From: an unidentified bacterial endosymbiont | Lineage (GTDB): Bacteria > Pseudomonadota > Gammaproteobacteria > Enterobacterales > Enterobacteriaceae | Length of the DNA: 64,000 nt | NCBI RefSeq assembly: GCF_918797525.1 | Contig: NZ_OU963893.1 | Coordinates: 1,178,001-1,242,000, forward strand | Direction of reading: 5' to 3' | In this document: positions 11,951 to 21,089 of the stretch, piece by piece | Layout of the letters: the number at the start of each line of letters is the position of its first letter | How positions within the stretch are numbered: the first letter of the stretch is position 1 | Translations under genes and position numbers: made by a program | The notes under the pieces: model-generated | Seen by the model: only the letters and a program-made list of their open reading frames with translations | Database searches by the model: none | Told to the model about the DNA's origin: nothing

Positions 11951-12553
11951 ATGAGACTGATTGTTGGAATGACCGGGGCGACAGGTGCTCCCCTGGGCGT
12001 GGCGTTGCTTGAGGCTCTGCGCGAAATGCCGGAGGTTGAAACCCATCTGGTGATGTCCAAATGGGCGAAAACCACGATTGAACTGGAAACCCCCTACACC
12101 GCGCAGGATGTTGCCGCGCTGGCTGACGTCGTTCACAGCCCCGCCGACCAGGCTGCCACTATCTCCTCTGGCTCATTCCGCACTGAAGGCATGATCGTTA
12201 TCCCGTGCAGCATGAAAACGCTGGCGGGTATCCGTGCCGGCTATGCCGAAGGGCTGGTAGGCCGTGCGGCAGACGTTGTGCTCAAAGAGGGGCGCAAGCT
12301 GGTGCTGGTTCCCCGAGAGACGCCGCTTGGCACTGTCCATCTTGAGAACATGCTTGCTCTTTCCCGCATGGGCGTGGCAATGGTGCCGCCCATGCCCGCG
12401 TATTACAACCACCCGCAGACCGCCAATGATATTACTCAGCATATTGTCACCCGTGTGCTGGACCAGTTTGGTCTGGAACATAAAAAGGCACGGCGCTGGA
12501 ACGGCCTGCAGGCGGCCAAACATTTTTCACAGGAGAATAAAGATGGCATTTGA
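11951..12553 (+). CDS. bsdB: UbiX-family flavin prenyltransferase, subunit B of hydroxyarylic acid decarboxylase
   Basis: Makes prenylated FMN, the cofactor of the UbiD-type decarboxylase encoded next. About 200 residues from ATG 11951, which has TGAGGTG in front; the open frame extends upstream without a family match. The FMN-binding start MRLIVGMTGATGAPLG and IPCSMKTLAGIRAGYAEGL plus VPRETPL are typical of the UbiX/Pad1/EcdB group. It overlaps the next gene by 11 bp. Homologues are named bsdB, ecdB, kpdB or vdcB; the substrate cannot be read from sequence. Confidence 0.93.
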   Translation: MRLIVGMTGATGAPLGVALLEALREMPEVETHLVMSKWAKTTIELETPYTAQDVAALADVVHSPADQAATISSGSFRTEGMIVIPCSMKTLAGIRAGYAEGLVGRAADVVLKEGRKLVLVPRETPLGTVHLENMLALSRMGVAMVPPMPAYYNHPQTANDITQHIVTRVLDQFGLEHKKARRWNGLQAAKHFSQENKDGI

Positions 12554-13970
12554 TGATTTGAGAAGCTTCCTGCAGGCGCTCGATGAGCAAGGGCAACTGC
12601 TGAAAATAGAGGAAGAGGTTAACGCAGAACCCGATCTGGCGGCAGCAGCCAACGCCACGGGACGTATTGGCGACGGTGCGCCTGCGCTATGGTTCGACAA
12701 CATACGTGGATTTACCGATGCCCGAGTGGTGATGAATACCATTGGTTCATGGCAGAACCACGCTATCTCCTTGGGGCTACCGGCCAACACCCCGGTGAAA
12801 AATCAAATTGACGCATTTATTCGTCGCTGGGACACCTTCCCGGTCGCGCCGGAACGACGCCCCAACCCGGCATGGGCGGAAAATATGGTGGACGGTGAGG
12901 ACATTAATCTGTTCGACATTTTGCCGCTGTTCCGCCTGAACGATGGGGACGGCGGTTTCTACCTCGACAAAGCGTGCGTCGTCTCGCGCGATCCGCTTGA
13001 TCCTGACCATTTCGGCAAACAGAACGTCGGTATTTATCGGATGGAAGTGAAGGGCAAGCGCAAGCTGGGCCTGCAGCCAGTACCGATGCATGATATCGCT
13101 CTGCATCTGCATAAAGCGGAAGAGCGCGGTGAAGATCTGCCCATCGCGATCACCTTGGGCAACGATCCGATTATTACGCTGATGGGCGCAACACCGCTGA
13201 AATACGATCAATCCGAGTATGAAATGGCCGGTGCGCTACGGGAAAGCCCGTATCCCATTGCGACCGCGCCGTTAACCGGTTTTGATGTGCCCTGGGGTTC
13301 CGAGGTGATTCTGGAAGGAGTAATCGAAGGCCGCAAACGTGAAATCGAAGGGCCATTCGGTGAGTTTACCGGACACTACTCCGGCGGCCGTAACATGACC
13401 GTTGTGCGTATCGATAAAGTTTCTTATCGCACCAAACCGATTTTCGAGTCGCTCTACCTGGGGATGCCCTGGACCGAAATTGATTACCTGATGGGCCCGG
13501 CCACCTGCGTGCCGCTCTACCAGCAGTTGAAAGCAGAGTTCCCGGAAGTGCAGGCGGTGAATGCGATGTACACCCATGGACTGCTGGCGATTATCTCTAC
13601 CAAAAAACGTTACGGTGGTTTTGCCCGTGCGGTGGGCCTGCGTGCCATGACCACGCCACATGGTCTGGGCTACGTCAAGATGGTGATTATGGTTGATGAA
13701 GATGTCGACCCGTTCAACCTGCCGCAGGTGATGTGGGCGCTCTCATCCAAGGTTAATCCGGCGGGCGATCTGGTGCAGTTGCCGAATATGTCGGTACTGG
13801 AACTTGACCCCGGCTCCAGCCCGGCAGGCATTACCGATAAGCTAATTATCGATGCCACCACGCCTGTTGCACCGGACAACCGTGGCCATTATAGCCAACC
13901 GGTACAGGATCTACCTGAAACCAAAGCCTGGGCCGAAAAACTGACTGCAATGCTGGCCGCCCGTCAATAA
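12543..13970 (+). CDS. bsdC: UbiD-family non-oxidative hydroxyarylic acid decarboxylase, subunit C
   Basis: Catalytic prFMN-dependent (de)carboxylase acting on 4-hydroxybenzoate, vanillate or protocatechuate-type acids. 475 residues from ATG 12543, the usual length. Family stretches include QNVGIYRMEVKGKRKLGLQP, GPFGEFTGHYSGGRNMTVV (with the catalytic Glu region) and GITDKLIIDATTP. Sits between the cofactor-making UbiX-like gene and the small subunit D. It removes phenolic acids from plant material; the physiological substrate is inferred only to class level. Confidence 0.94.
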   Translation: MAFDDLRSFLQALDEQGQLLKIEEEVNAEPDLAAAANATGRIGDGAPALWFDNIRGFTDARVVMNTIGSWQNHAISLGLPANTPVKNQIDAFIRRWDTFPVAPERRPNPAWAENMVDGEDINLFDILPLFRLNDGDGGFYLDKACVVSRDPLDPDHFGKQNVGIYRMEVKGKRKLGLQPVPMHDIALHLHKAEERGEDLPIAITLGNDPIITLMGATPLKYDQSEYEMAGALRESPYPIATAPLTGFDVPWGSEVILEGVIEGRKREIEGPFGEFTGHYSGGRNMTVVRIDKVSYRTKPIFESLYLGMPWTEIDYLMGPATCVPLYQQLKAEFPEVQAVNAMYTHGLLAIISTKKRYGGFARAVGLRAMTTPHGLGYVKMVIMVDEDVDPFNLPQVMWALSSKVNPAGDLVQLPNMSVLELDPGSSPAGITDKLIIDATTPVAPDNRGHYSQPVQDLPETKAWAEKLTAMLAARQ

Positions 13971-13981
13971 AGGAGGAAAAG

Positions 13982-14203
13982 ATGATTTGTCCACGTTGTG
14001 CCGATGAGCATATTGAAGTGATGGCGACATCACCTGTACAAGGGGTCTGGACGGTTTACCAGTGCCAGCACTGTCTGTATACCTGGCGTGATACCGAACC
14101 GCTGCGCCGTACCCGCCGCGAACACTACCCTGAAGCGTTTCGTATGACGCAAAAGGATATCGATGAGGCGCCACAGGTACCGACCATTCCGCCGTTGTTA
14201 TAG
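13982..14203 (+). CDS. bsdD: Hydroxyarylic acid decarboxylase small subunit D
   Basis: 73-residue zinc-ribbon-like accessory subunit found with UbiX/UbiD-type phenolic acid decarboxylases. Two CxxC pairs (MICPRCADEH and YQCQHCLYTW) are visible. AGGAGGAAA precedes the ATG, and only 11 bp separate it from subunit C. The role of the small subunit is poorly defined; the operon context makes the assignment firm. Confidence 0.9.
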   Translation: MICPRCADEHIEVMATSPVQGVWTVYQCQHCLYTWRDTEPLRRTRREHYPEAFRMTQKDIDEAPQVPTIPPLL

Positions 14204-14225
14204 ACCAACGTTGTTAGTGTTTACA

Positions 14226-14260
14226 CCCTCTCTTCGGGCTATACAGTCCAAAAGAGAGGG
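14226..14260. terminator. Stem-loop between the convergent decarboxylase operon and mutS
   Basis: CCCTCTCTT (14226-14234) pairs perfectly with AAGAGAGGG (14252-14260) over a 17-base loop. No clear T tract follows on either strand, so it may be a bidirectional transcription barrier or an mRNA 3' stabiliser rather than a standard intrinsic terminator. Confidence 0.5.
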
Positions 14261-14278
14261 GCATCAGACCGCACAGGT

Positions 14279-16846
14279 CTAGACCAGGCTCTTCAACCGA
14301 TAAACCCACTCCAGCGCCTGACGCGGTGTCAGTGAATCCGGGTCGAGATTCTCGAGCGCTTCAAGGGCGGGCGACGTCTCATCGGCTGGTGCCAGTAATG
14401 ACATCTGCGTTCCATCTACCTGCGTGGCCGCCGCATTTGGCGACAGGTTTTCAAGCTCTCGTAATTTCTGACGCGCGCGCTTAATGACCTCTTTCGGCAC
14501 GCCTGCCAGCGCCGCGACCGCCAGGCCGTAGCTCTTGCTTGCTGCACCCTCCTGAACCGTGTGCATAAAGGCGATGGTGTCACCGTGTTCCAGCGCATCA
14601 AGATGGACGTTGGCTACGCCTTCCATTTTTTCAGGCAACTGCGTTAGCTCGAAATAGTGGGTGGCAAACAGCGTCATGGCTTTAATTTTATTCGCCAGAC
14701 TCTCAGCACATGCCCACGCCAGTGACAGACCGTCATAGGTTGAGGTCCCACGTCCAACTTCATCCATCAGCACCAGGCTATTTTCCGTGGCGTTATGCAG
14801 GATATTAGCGGTTTCGGTCATTTCTACCATAAACGTTGAACGCCCGCTCGCCAGGTCGTCGGCGGCCCCTACGCGGGTAAAAATGCGGTCGATTGGGCCA
14901 ATTTCCACTTTTTGCGCCGGGACATAACTGCCGATGTACGCGAGGAGGGCAATAAGCGCGGTCTGGCGCATATAGGTACTTTTACCGCCCATATTTGGGC
15001 CGGTAATAATGAGCATTCTTCGCTGCGGCGACAGGTTCAGCGGGTTAGCGATGAACGGCTCGTTCAGCACTTTTTCCACCACCGGATGGCGGCCTTCGAT
15101 AATGCGAATGCCGGGCTTGTCCGTGAAGGTTGGGCAGGTGTAGTTCAGCGTTTGGGCGCGCTCTGCCAGGTTTGCCAGCACATCCAGTTCAGCCAGCGCA
15201 CCTGCGCTTAACTGGAGGTCTGCAAGATGCGGCATGAGCATATCGAACAGCTCTTCATAAAGCTGTTTCTCCAGTGCCAGGGCCTTGCCCTTCGAGGTGA
15301 GAACTTTGTCCTCATACTCTTTCAGCTCCGGGATAATGTAGCGCTCGGCATTTTTCAGCGTCTGGCGACGAACGTAGTGGATAGGCGCCATATGGCTCTG
15401 CCCACGGCTGATCTGGATGTAATAGCCATGAACGGCGTTATAACCTACTTTCAGGGTGTCGAGGCCCAGACGCTCGCGCTCGCGAATCTCCAGCTTATCA
15501 AGATAATCCGTTGCGCCGTCTGCCAGCGCGCGCCATTCGTCAAGCTCTTCGTTATAGCCGGGGGCAATCACGCCGCCATCGCGCACCAGAACCGGAGGCG
15601 CGTCGATGATTGCGCGTTCAAGCAGGTCGCGAAGCTCGCTAAACTCACCCATTGTTTCACGCAGTGTCTGGACCGGACCGCTATCGATATCTGCCAACTG
15701 GGCGCGCAGTTCCGGTAGCTGCTGGAAAGCATGACGCATACGCGCAAGGTCGCGAGGGCGTGCCGTGCGCAGCGCCAGCCGGGCAAGAATACGCTCCAGA
15801 TCGCCTACCTGGCGCAGGACGGGCTGCAGCTCGGCATAGCGCTCCTGTAAGGCGGCAATGGTCTGCTGGCGGCTGGTCAGGATAGCGGTGTCGCGTACAG
15901 GCATATGCAGCCAGCGTTTCAGCATACGGCTGCCCATAGGGGTCACCGTGCTGTCGAGCACCGAGGCAAGGGTATTGTCGGCGCCGCCAGCCAGATTCTG
16001 GGTGATCTCAAGATTACGACGCGTGGCAGCATCCATGATAATGCTGTCCTGCTGGCGCTCCATGGTGATGGAACGGATATGCGGCAGGGACGTGCGCTGG
16101 GTATCTTTTACGTACTGTAGCAAACACCCCGCGGCACACAGCCCGCGCGGGGCGTTTTCTACGCCAAAGCCAATCAGGTCACGCGTGCCAAACTGAAGAT
16201 TCAACTGCTGGCGCGCGGTGTCAATTTCGAATTCCCACAGCGGGCGACGGCGCAAACCGCGACGACCCTCAATAAGCGCTGTTTCTGCAAAGTCTTCGGC
16301 ATAGAGTAATTCTGCCGGGTTCGTACGCTGCAGTTCGGCTGCCATGGTATCGCGATCGGCGGGTTCGCTCAGGCGAAAACGCCCGGAGCTGATATCCAGA
16401 GTGGCGTAGCCAAAGCCTTTGCCATCCTGCCACAGCGCCGCCAGCAGGTTATCCTGGCGCTCCTGCAGCAGGGCCTCGTCGCTGATAGTACCCGGCGTAA
16501 CGATGCGCACAACTTTGCGTTCAACCGGCCCTTTTGAAGTAGCAGGATCACCGATCTGTTCACAGATGGCGACTGATTCACCCTGATTAACAAGCTTTGC
16601 CAGGTAGTTTTCAACCGCGTGATGCGGGATGCCTGCCATGGGGATCGGCTCGCCCGCCGATGCCCCACGTTTGGTCAGTGAGATGTCGAGCAACTGCGAC
16701 GCACGTTTGGCATCGTTATAAAACAGCTCGTAAAAATCGCCCATACGGTAAAACAGCAGGATTTCCGGATGTTGCGCTTTCAGCTTCAGATACTGCTGCA
16801 TCATGGGGGTGTGGTCTGATAGATCCTTGCTTGCAGACTCTTGCAT
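14279..16846 (-). CDS. mutS: DNA mismatch repair protein MutS, with an element-derived N-terminus
   Basis: Recognises mismatches and recruits MutL. 855 residues (E. coli 853). The mismatch-binding motif [12 protein letters not shown] (about residue 32-43), Walker [11 protein letters not shown] (near 615), Walker [13 protein letters not shown] and the C-terminal tetramer region ([18 protein letters not shown]) are intact. The first ten residues ([10 protein letters not shown]) do not match the E. coli start (MSAIENFDA), while from HTPMMQQY onward the match is close. That switch is exactly where a 197-bp repeat, duplicated at 22973, begins. So an integrated element appears to supply the start codon, first codons and promoter of mutS. 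Confidence 0.96.
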   Translation of the reverse strand: MQESASKDLSDHTPMMQQYLKLKAQHPEILLFYRMGDFYELFYNDAKRASQLLDISLTKRGASAGEPIPMAGIPHHAVENYLAKLVNQGESVAICEQIGDPATSKGPVERKVVRIVTPGTISDEALLQERQDNLLAALWQDGKGFGYATLDISSGRFRLSEPADRDTMAAELQRTNPAELLYAEDFAETALIEGRRGLRRRPLWEFEIDTARQQLNLQFGTRDLIGFGVENAPRGLCAAGCLLQYVKDTQRTSLPHIRSITMERQQDSIIMDAATRRNLEITQNLAGGADNTLASVLDSTVTPMGSRMLKRWLHMPVRDTAILTSRQQTIAALQERYAELQPVLRQVGDLERILARLALRTARPRDLARMRHAFQQLPELRAQLADIDSGPVQTLRETMGEFSELRDLLERAIIDAPPVLVRDGGVIAPGYNEELDEWRALADGATDYLDKLEIRERERLGLDTLKVGYNAVHGYYIQISRGQSHMAPIHYVRRQTLKNAERYIIPELKEYEDKVLTSKGKALALEKQLYEELFDMLMPHLADLQLSAGALAELDVLANLAERAQTLNYTCPTFTDKPGIRIIEGRHPVVEKVLNEPFIANPLNLSPQRRMLIITGPNMGGKSTYMRQTALIALLAYIGSYVPAQKVEIGPIDRIFTRVGAADDLASGRSTFMVEMTETANILHNATENSLVLMDEVGRGTSTYDGLSLAWACAESLANKIKAMTLFATHYFELTQLPEKMEGVANVHLDALEHGDTIAFMHTVQEGAASKSYGLAVAALAGVPKEVIKRARQKLRELENLSPNAAATQVDGTQMSLLAPADETSPALEALENLDPDSLTPRQALEWVYRLKSLV

Positions 16847-16987
16847 ATTGATTTTACTCGTTTTTTAAGTCTTCTGAGTACTCATGTTGCCCCAGGCGAA
16901 ACCCCTTTGAGCTCACATAAACCCATAAATTTGTATACCAGAGTATTCTCGCTACTATCTGGTATACACACTTGAACTGCTGGTATA
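16791..16987. repeat. Element end repeat, copy 1 (mutS-proximal attachment site)
   Basis: 197 bp identical to 22973-23169 (offset 6182). It starts within mutS codon 19, covers the first codons of mutS and its upstream region, and ends just before a tyrosine recombinase start. The part encoding HTPMMQQ is the likely crossover core because it is ordinary mutS sequence; the rest is element DNA. Homology continues at lower identity through the integrase N-terminus. Confidence 0.85.
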
Positions 16988-16989
16988 CA
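16932..16989. promoter_or_regulatory. Three TGGTATACA sites between mutS and the integrase remnant
   Basis: TGTATACCAGA (16932-16942) and TCTGGTATACA (16958-16968) form a perfect 11-bp inverted repeat, with a third TGGTATACA at 16981-16989 just before the integrase ATG. Such clustered sites suit arm-type integrase or excisionase binding, or an operator controlling int and mutS transcription. The inverted pair is repeated in the second att copy; there the third site is altered (TGGTATATA). Function is inferred. Confidence 0.45.
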
Positions 16990-16992
16990 TTG

Positions 16993-17624
16993 ATGAAAAT
17001 GACACTCAATCAGTCGATTATAATCAATAAGTTATCTATCGACGTGAAACCGAGCCTTGATTCGCAAGGCAGAGTAGTCTACTTACCCAATCCAGAGCGA
17101 AAACCGTATCTTATCACTGATAATCACCGGGATTCACCAGTTGGTTTTGGTGTCAAAATCAGTGCAACGAAAAAGACCTATATCGTTCAGCGACGAGTCT
17201 CTTCTCCTGGCAACCGCCCTAAGACGGGGGAAAATCCCCATCTGAGGTTATCAGGTCTACAATTGGCAATGTCTCTGATTTCGCTAATATCGATCAAGCC
17301 CGCGAGGTTGCTCGCAATTTAGTTCAAACCATGAAGTTGACCAAAAGGAACCCTAACAAGATAAAACGGGAGTCCGATGCTTCTGAACTCACTATCAGTC
17401 AAGTTTTTGCTCAATACCGCCAGCATCTGCTGGGTAGAGCGAAACCAGCTAAACCCAACACCTTGGCTGTATTAGATAAAGCAGAGAACAGGCTTTCTGA
17501 GTGGGCTGGTTTGCGAGTTTGTAATGTGTTCGATATCGTCATTGATGGTTATGATATTTATGAAATGATATTGTCGCTATTACCATCCAATATATCTATG
17601 ATATATGGTTTTCCACGAGGGTAG
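16993..17624 (+). pseudogene. Tyrosine recombinase (integrase), frameshifted and lacking its catalytic domain
   Basis: From ATG 16993 the frame reads an N-terminal arm-binding-type domain (YLPNPERKPYLITDNHR, then GVKISATKKTYIVQRRV) up to about 17240. There a shift is needed to continue with SEVIRSTIGNVSDFANIDQA and, from 17331, the core-binding domain (ELTISQVFAQYRQHLLGR, then PNTLAVLDKAENRLSEWAG). Homology stops near 17530, before the Arg/His/Tyr catalytic domain. Its position beside the mutS att site implies it was the integrase that targeted mutS. Confidence 0.75.
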
Positions 17625-17769
17625 GTAATAATTACACAGCTGATTGGAATTTTTTAGAGAAGTGAAAATATCGGAACAAACTCATCCATTGTGCTTGTTC
17701 CGATTATATATTATTTTCATTTTATACTTGGTTGATTCACAACCTTAAATATAAACAGTGACTAATTAA

Positions 17770-18021
17770 TCAGTACGATTCATATATATGGCTGACACAT
17801 GCCCCACAAACTTTTCGTCCAATTTTAGCGATTTTCTCCCTTGCTTCTTGCTCAGTAGCACATGTAAAATGGTTTTCTTTACTATCTGATTTGTCCATTT
17901 TTTTGCATATGGATTTTGCCTTTGAATTACATTTATATTTTGAATCTTTCGGGTACATATCCCCTTCAAAAAGGTGAAGTTCTCCGGAATCTTTATTTTC
18001 TTTAAGTGTGTAAGCTTTCAT
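17770..18021 (-). CDS. Hypothetical cysteine-rich small protein
   Basis: 83 residues, hydrophilic and basic, with five cysteines (YKCNSKAKSIC, FTCATEQEA, KVCGACVSH). The paired spacing hints at a disulfide-bonded or metal-binding fold, but no signal peptide is visible. The start lies in a TA-rich stretch without a good ribosome binding site. IS66 copy 1 begins 44 bp upstream of the start and may have removed its promoter. I do not recognise a family. Confidence 0.5.
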   Translation of the reverse strand: MKAYTLKENKDSGELHLFEGDMYPKDSKYKCNSKAKSICKKMDKSDSKENHFTCATEQEAREKIAKIGRKVCGACVSHIYESY

Positions 18022-18156
18022 ATATATATATCTTATTTGATAACAATACCCTTTCGGGTTAAAAGTAAGCGTACAGCGCGAACCGTCTGGTCATAATCTG
18101 ATGTATTCGACAAAGTGGTGTCCACCAAATAAGTAGTGGGAACCAAAGTGTCAGAT

Positions 18157-18534
18157 ATGCAGAAAAATGTGACCCCCGGCAGGCGTAAGGGCTGCCCTAA
18201 TTATTCTCCTGAGTTTAAGCAGCAGCTCGTTGCTGCCTCCTGCAAACCCGGAATATCCATTTCAAAACTGGCGCTTGAAAACGGCATCAACGCCAATTTG
18301 TTATTTAAATGGCGCCAGCAGTGGCGCGACGGAAAGCTACTGTTACCTTCCTCAGAGAGTCCTCTGCTACTTCCTGTGACTCTCGATGCCACTGCCGTAC
18401 AGCCAGAATCGCTCGCAGAAGACCCGGGGCTCAGTATCAGCTGTGAGGTAACGTTCCGGCACGGGACGCTTCGCCTCAACGGCACTGTCAGCGAAACGTT
18501 CCTGGCTCTGCTGATACAGGAACTGAAGCGATGA
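18157..18534 (+). CDS. tnpA: IS66-family accessory protein TnpA (copy 1)
   Basis: Small DNA-binding accessory protein of IS66 elements. A helix-turn-helix region typical of transposase OrfA-type proteins spans YSPEFKQQLVAASCKPGISI to NANLLFKWRQQW. About 125 residues from ATG 18157; a GTG at 18136 adds seven residues and is possible. Its stop overlaps the tnpB start in ATGA, so the genes are coupled. Confidence 0.88.
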   Translation: MQKNVTPGRRKGCPNYSPEFKQQLVAASCKPGISISKLALENGINANLLFKWRQQWRDGKLLLPSSESPLLLPVTLDATAVQPESLAEDPGLSISCEVTFRHGTLRLNGTVSETFLALLIQELKR

Positions 18535-18878
18535 TCCCGCTACCTTCAGGTACTAAAATCTGGCTGGTTGCCGGTATCACCGACATGCGTAACGGCTTCA
18601 ACGGCCTGGCCGCAAAGGTGCAGACCGCGCTGAAAGATGACCCGATGTCCGGCCACGTCTTCATCTTCCGGGGACGCAGCGGCAGTCAGGTCAAACTGCT
18701 CTGGTCCACCGGTGACGGGCTGTGCCTGCTGACAAAGCGACTGGAACGTGGTCGCTTCGCCTGGCCCTCAGCCCGCGATGGCAAAGTGTTCCTGACGCCG
18801 GCGCAGCTGGCGATGCTGATGGAAGGTATCGACTGGCGACAGCCAAAGCGGTTACTGACGTCCCTGACCATGTTGTAG
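18531..18878 (+). CDS. tnpB: IS66-family accessory protein TnpB (copy 1)
   Basis: 115 residues of the IS66 Orf2 family, marked by IWLVAGITDMRNGFNGLAAK and HVFIFRGRSGSQVKLLW with GLCLLTKRLERGRFAWP. Needed for transposition, but its biochemical role is not established. Starts inside the tnpA stop (ATGA). Confidence 0.92.
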   Translation: MIPLPSGTKIWLVAGITDMRNGFNGLAAKVQTALKDDPMSGHVFIFRGRSGSQVKLLWSTGDGLCLLTKRLERGRFAWPSARDGKVFLTPAQLAMLMEGIDWRQPKRLLTSLTML

Positions 18879-18927
18879 CGCTCTTTATCCTGGTTGTCGC
18901 AGAATAAGCCTGGTAAAATACGGGCTT

Positions 18928-20466
18928 ATGAACGACACCTCTTCTGACGACATCCTTCTGCTGAAACAGCGCCTGGCCGAACAGGAAGCGCTGAACCGCG
19001 CCCTGCTGGAAAAGCTGGCCGACCGGGAACGCGAAATAGACCATCTGCAGGCGCAACTGGATAAGCTGCGCCGGATGAACTTCGGCAGTCGTTCCGAAAA
19101 GGTATCCCGCCGTATCGCGCAGATGGAAGCTGACCTGAACCGGCTGCAGCAGGAAAGCGATACGCTGACCGGTCGGGTTGATGATCCGGCGGTGCAGCGC
19201 CCGCTGCGTCAGACCCGCACCCGCAAACCGTTCCCTGAGTCACTCCCCCGTGATGAAAAGCGGTTGTTACCCACAGAGTCCTGTTGCCCGGAGTGCGGTG
19301 GTTCGCTGAGCTACCTGGGTGAGGATGCCGCCGAACAGCTGGAGCTGATGCGCAGCGCCTTCCGGGTTATCCGGACAGTACGTGAAAAGCATGCCTGCCG
19401 TCGGTGCGATCGCATCGTTCAGGCCCCGGCGCCTTCGCGCCCCATCGAACGGGGTATCGCCGGACCGGGGCTGCTGGCCCGCGTGCTGACCTCAAAGTAT
19501 GCAGAGCACACACCGCTGTATCGCCAGTCGGAGATCTATGCCCGCCAGGGTGTGGTGTTGAGTCGTTCTGTACTGTCGGGCTGGGTGGATGCGTGTTGTC
19601 GTCTGCTGGCACCGCTGGATGAAGCCCTTCAGGACTATGTCCTGACCGACGGCAAACTCCATGCTGACGATACGCCTGTCCCGGTGCTGTTGCCGGGTAA
19701 TAAGAAGACGAAGACCGGGCGCTTATGGACGTACGTTCGCGACGACCGCAACGCCGGCTCAGCGCTGGCCCCCGCAGTGTGGTTCGCTTACAGCCCGGAC
19801 AGAAAAGGTATCCACCCTCAGACCCATCTTGCAGGCTTCAGTGGCGTACTGCAGGCTGATGCCTACGCCGGGTTCAACGAGCTCTACCGCGACGGTCATA
19901 TAAAGGAAGCCGCGTGCTGGGCCCATGCCCGGCGTAAAATCCATGATGTTCACGTTCGCACTCCCTCAGCGCTCACAGATGAAGCGCTGAAACGGATAGG
20001 CGAGTTGTATGCCATCGAAGCGGATATCAGGGGAATGCCAGCAGAACAGCGGCTTGCTGAACGCCAGTTAAAAACGAAAGCGCTTCTTAAATCACTGGAA
20101 AACTGGCTGCGTGAAAAAGTGAAAACCCTGTCGCGACACTCAGAGCTGGCAAAAGCGTTCACCTATGTACTGAACCAGTGGCAGGCGTTGACATACTACG
20201 CAGACGACGGCTGGGCTGAAGCCGATAACAATATCGCTGAAAATGCGCTGCGGACGGTCAGTCTGGGGCGTAAAAACTGGCTGTTCTTCGGCTCAGACCA
20301 CGGTGGTGAGCGGGGAGCGCTGCTGTACAGTCTGATCGGGACGTGCAAACTGAATGGAGTAGCTCCAGAACGTTACCTTCACCATATCCTTGACGTCATT
20401 GCTGACTGGCCGGTAAACCGGGTTGGTGAACTGCTGCCGTGGCGGATCACACTGCCTGCCGAATAA
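18928..20466 (+). CDS. tnpC: IS66-family DDE transposase TnpC (copy 1)
   Basis: 512-residue transposase. Order: an N-terminal leucine-zipper-like coiled coil (about 5-60), a zinc-binding region (CCPECGGSL and CRRCDRI), then the DDE core with the first Asp in LHADDTPVPVL, the second in LQADAYAGFNELY and the Glu in ADNNIAENALRTVSLGRKNW. Intact, so this copy is probably active or recently active. Confidence 0.95.
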   Translation: MNDTSSDDILLLKQRLAEQEALNRALLEKLADREREIDHLQAQLDKLRRMNFGSRSEKVSRRIAQMEADLNRLQQESDTLTGRVDDPAVQRPLRQTRTRKPFPESLPRDEKRLLPTESCCPECGGSLSYLGEDAAEQLELMRSAFRVIRTVREKHACRRCDRIVQAPAPSRPIERGIAGPGLLARVLTSKYAEHTPLYRQSEIYARQGVVLSRSVLSGWVDACCRLLAPLDEALQDYVLTDGKLHADDTPVPVLLPGNKKTKTGRLWTYVRDDRNAGSALAPAVWFAYSPDRKGIHPQTHLAGFSGVLQADAYAGFNELYRDGHIKEAACWAHARRKIHDVHVRTPSALTDEALKRIGELYAIEADIRGMPAEQRLAERQLKTKALLKSLENWLREKVKTLSRHSELAKAFTYVLNQWQALTYYADDGWAEADNNIAENALRTVSLGRKNWLFFGSDHGGERGALLYSLIGTCKLNGVAPERYLHHILDVIADWPVNRVGELLPWRITLPAE

Positions 20467-20643
20467 CCCATCCTCGTCACGTCAATACGGTTCGCGCTAT
20501 ACGCTTACGGTTAAAAATACCATAAATATTTTACGATTTTGCAATTGGCTGATCAATATGTTTATTCTATATAGAGTTGACTTTATGCGTATTTTTGTTA
20601 TTAAAAATGTAAGATTATTAAATAATAACTGAGGGGTGATATA

Positions 20644-20774
20644 ATGGTTTCGTTAATAAATAAAGCTGTAAATAAATATAATCATTGGTGGAATAAAAAG
20701 AACTATCGGAGCAAGTTGTCTTGATTGCCCTTATTCCGATTGTATATGGAGTTTGGTTAATAATTACTACTTAG
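20644..20774 (+). pseudogene. Small membrane-protein ORF with a frameshift
   Basis: GAGGGGTG lies just ahead of ATG 20644, which opens 26 codons (KAVNKYNHWWNKKNYR) before TGA at 20722. Reading in another frame from 20712 gives a hydrophobic segment (VVLIALIPIVYGVWLIITT) ending at TAG 20772. Together they look like one small membrane protein broken by an indel near 20710. No family recognised. It sits between IS66 copy 1 and the 91-residue membrane protein on the other strand. Confidence 0.3.
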
Positions 20775-20778
20775 TGAG

Positions 20779-21054
20779 TTAATAACTTAATTCTGAAAAC
20801 TCGCTTGTTTTAAGATGCGAGTTATCTACGTTCTTGACGGATTTACCTACGAGTACTAATAATAAAGCAACAATTGCAATGCAGGCGAAGATAACGTATT
20901 TCTTCGCTTTTAATTGATCTGAAAAGTGAGCTTTCCGATATTTGGCTATAATAAAAAAGAATGCAACTATTAAAATAATCGCCCAGATTAAGTAGTTTTG
21001 AATAAAGAAATTAAAATACTCTGCATATAGTCCTAACTTATTGCTGAAATCCAT
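20779..21054 (-). CDS. Hypothetical small inner-membrane protein
   Basis: 91 residues with two predicted membrane helices (YLIWAIILIVAFFFIIAKY near 22-40; YVIFACIAIVALLLVLVGK near 53-71), a short basic loop between them and a polar C-terminus. It is last in the leftward series tlde1-like, immunity candidate, hcp, DUF1493 remnant. Membrane immunity proteins are common beside T6SS effectors, but there is no direct evidence that this is one. Confidence 0.5.
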   Translation of the reverse strand: MDFSNKLGLYAEYFNFFIQNYLIWAIILIVAFFFIIAKYRKAHFSDQLKAKKYVIFACIAIVALLLVLVGKSVKNVDNSHLKTSEFSELSY

Positions 21055-21089
21055 AACTATCCACCTCTGATTAATATGTAATATTTATA

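Larger units (their letters stand above)
18065..20508 (+). mobile_element. IS66-family insertion sequence, copy 1 (2444 bp, complete)
   Basis: Terminal inverted repeats GTAAGCGTACAGCGCGAACC (left) and its complement with one mismatch (right, ending CGCTTAC at 20508) bound three genes, tnpA, tnpB and tnpC. An 8-bp target duplication GGTTAAAA occurs at 18057-18064 and 20509-20516, the IS66 hallmark. All three proteins are identical to those of copy 2 at 24110-26553. Confidence 0.95.

Noticed and set aside
12264..12542. N-terminal extension of the decarboxylase subunit C frame
   Set aside because: It overlaps the UbiX-like gene in another frame; the family start is at 12543 and gives the standard 475 residues.
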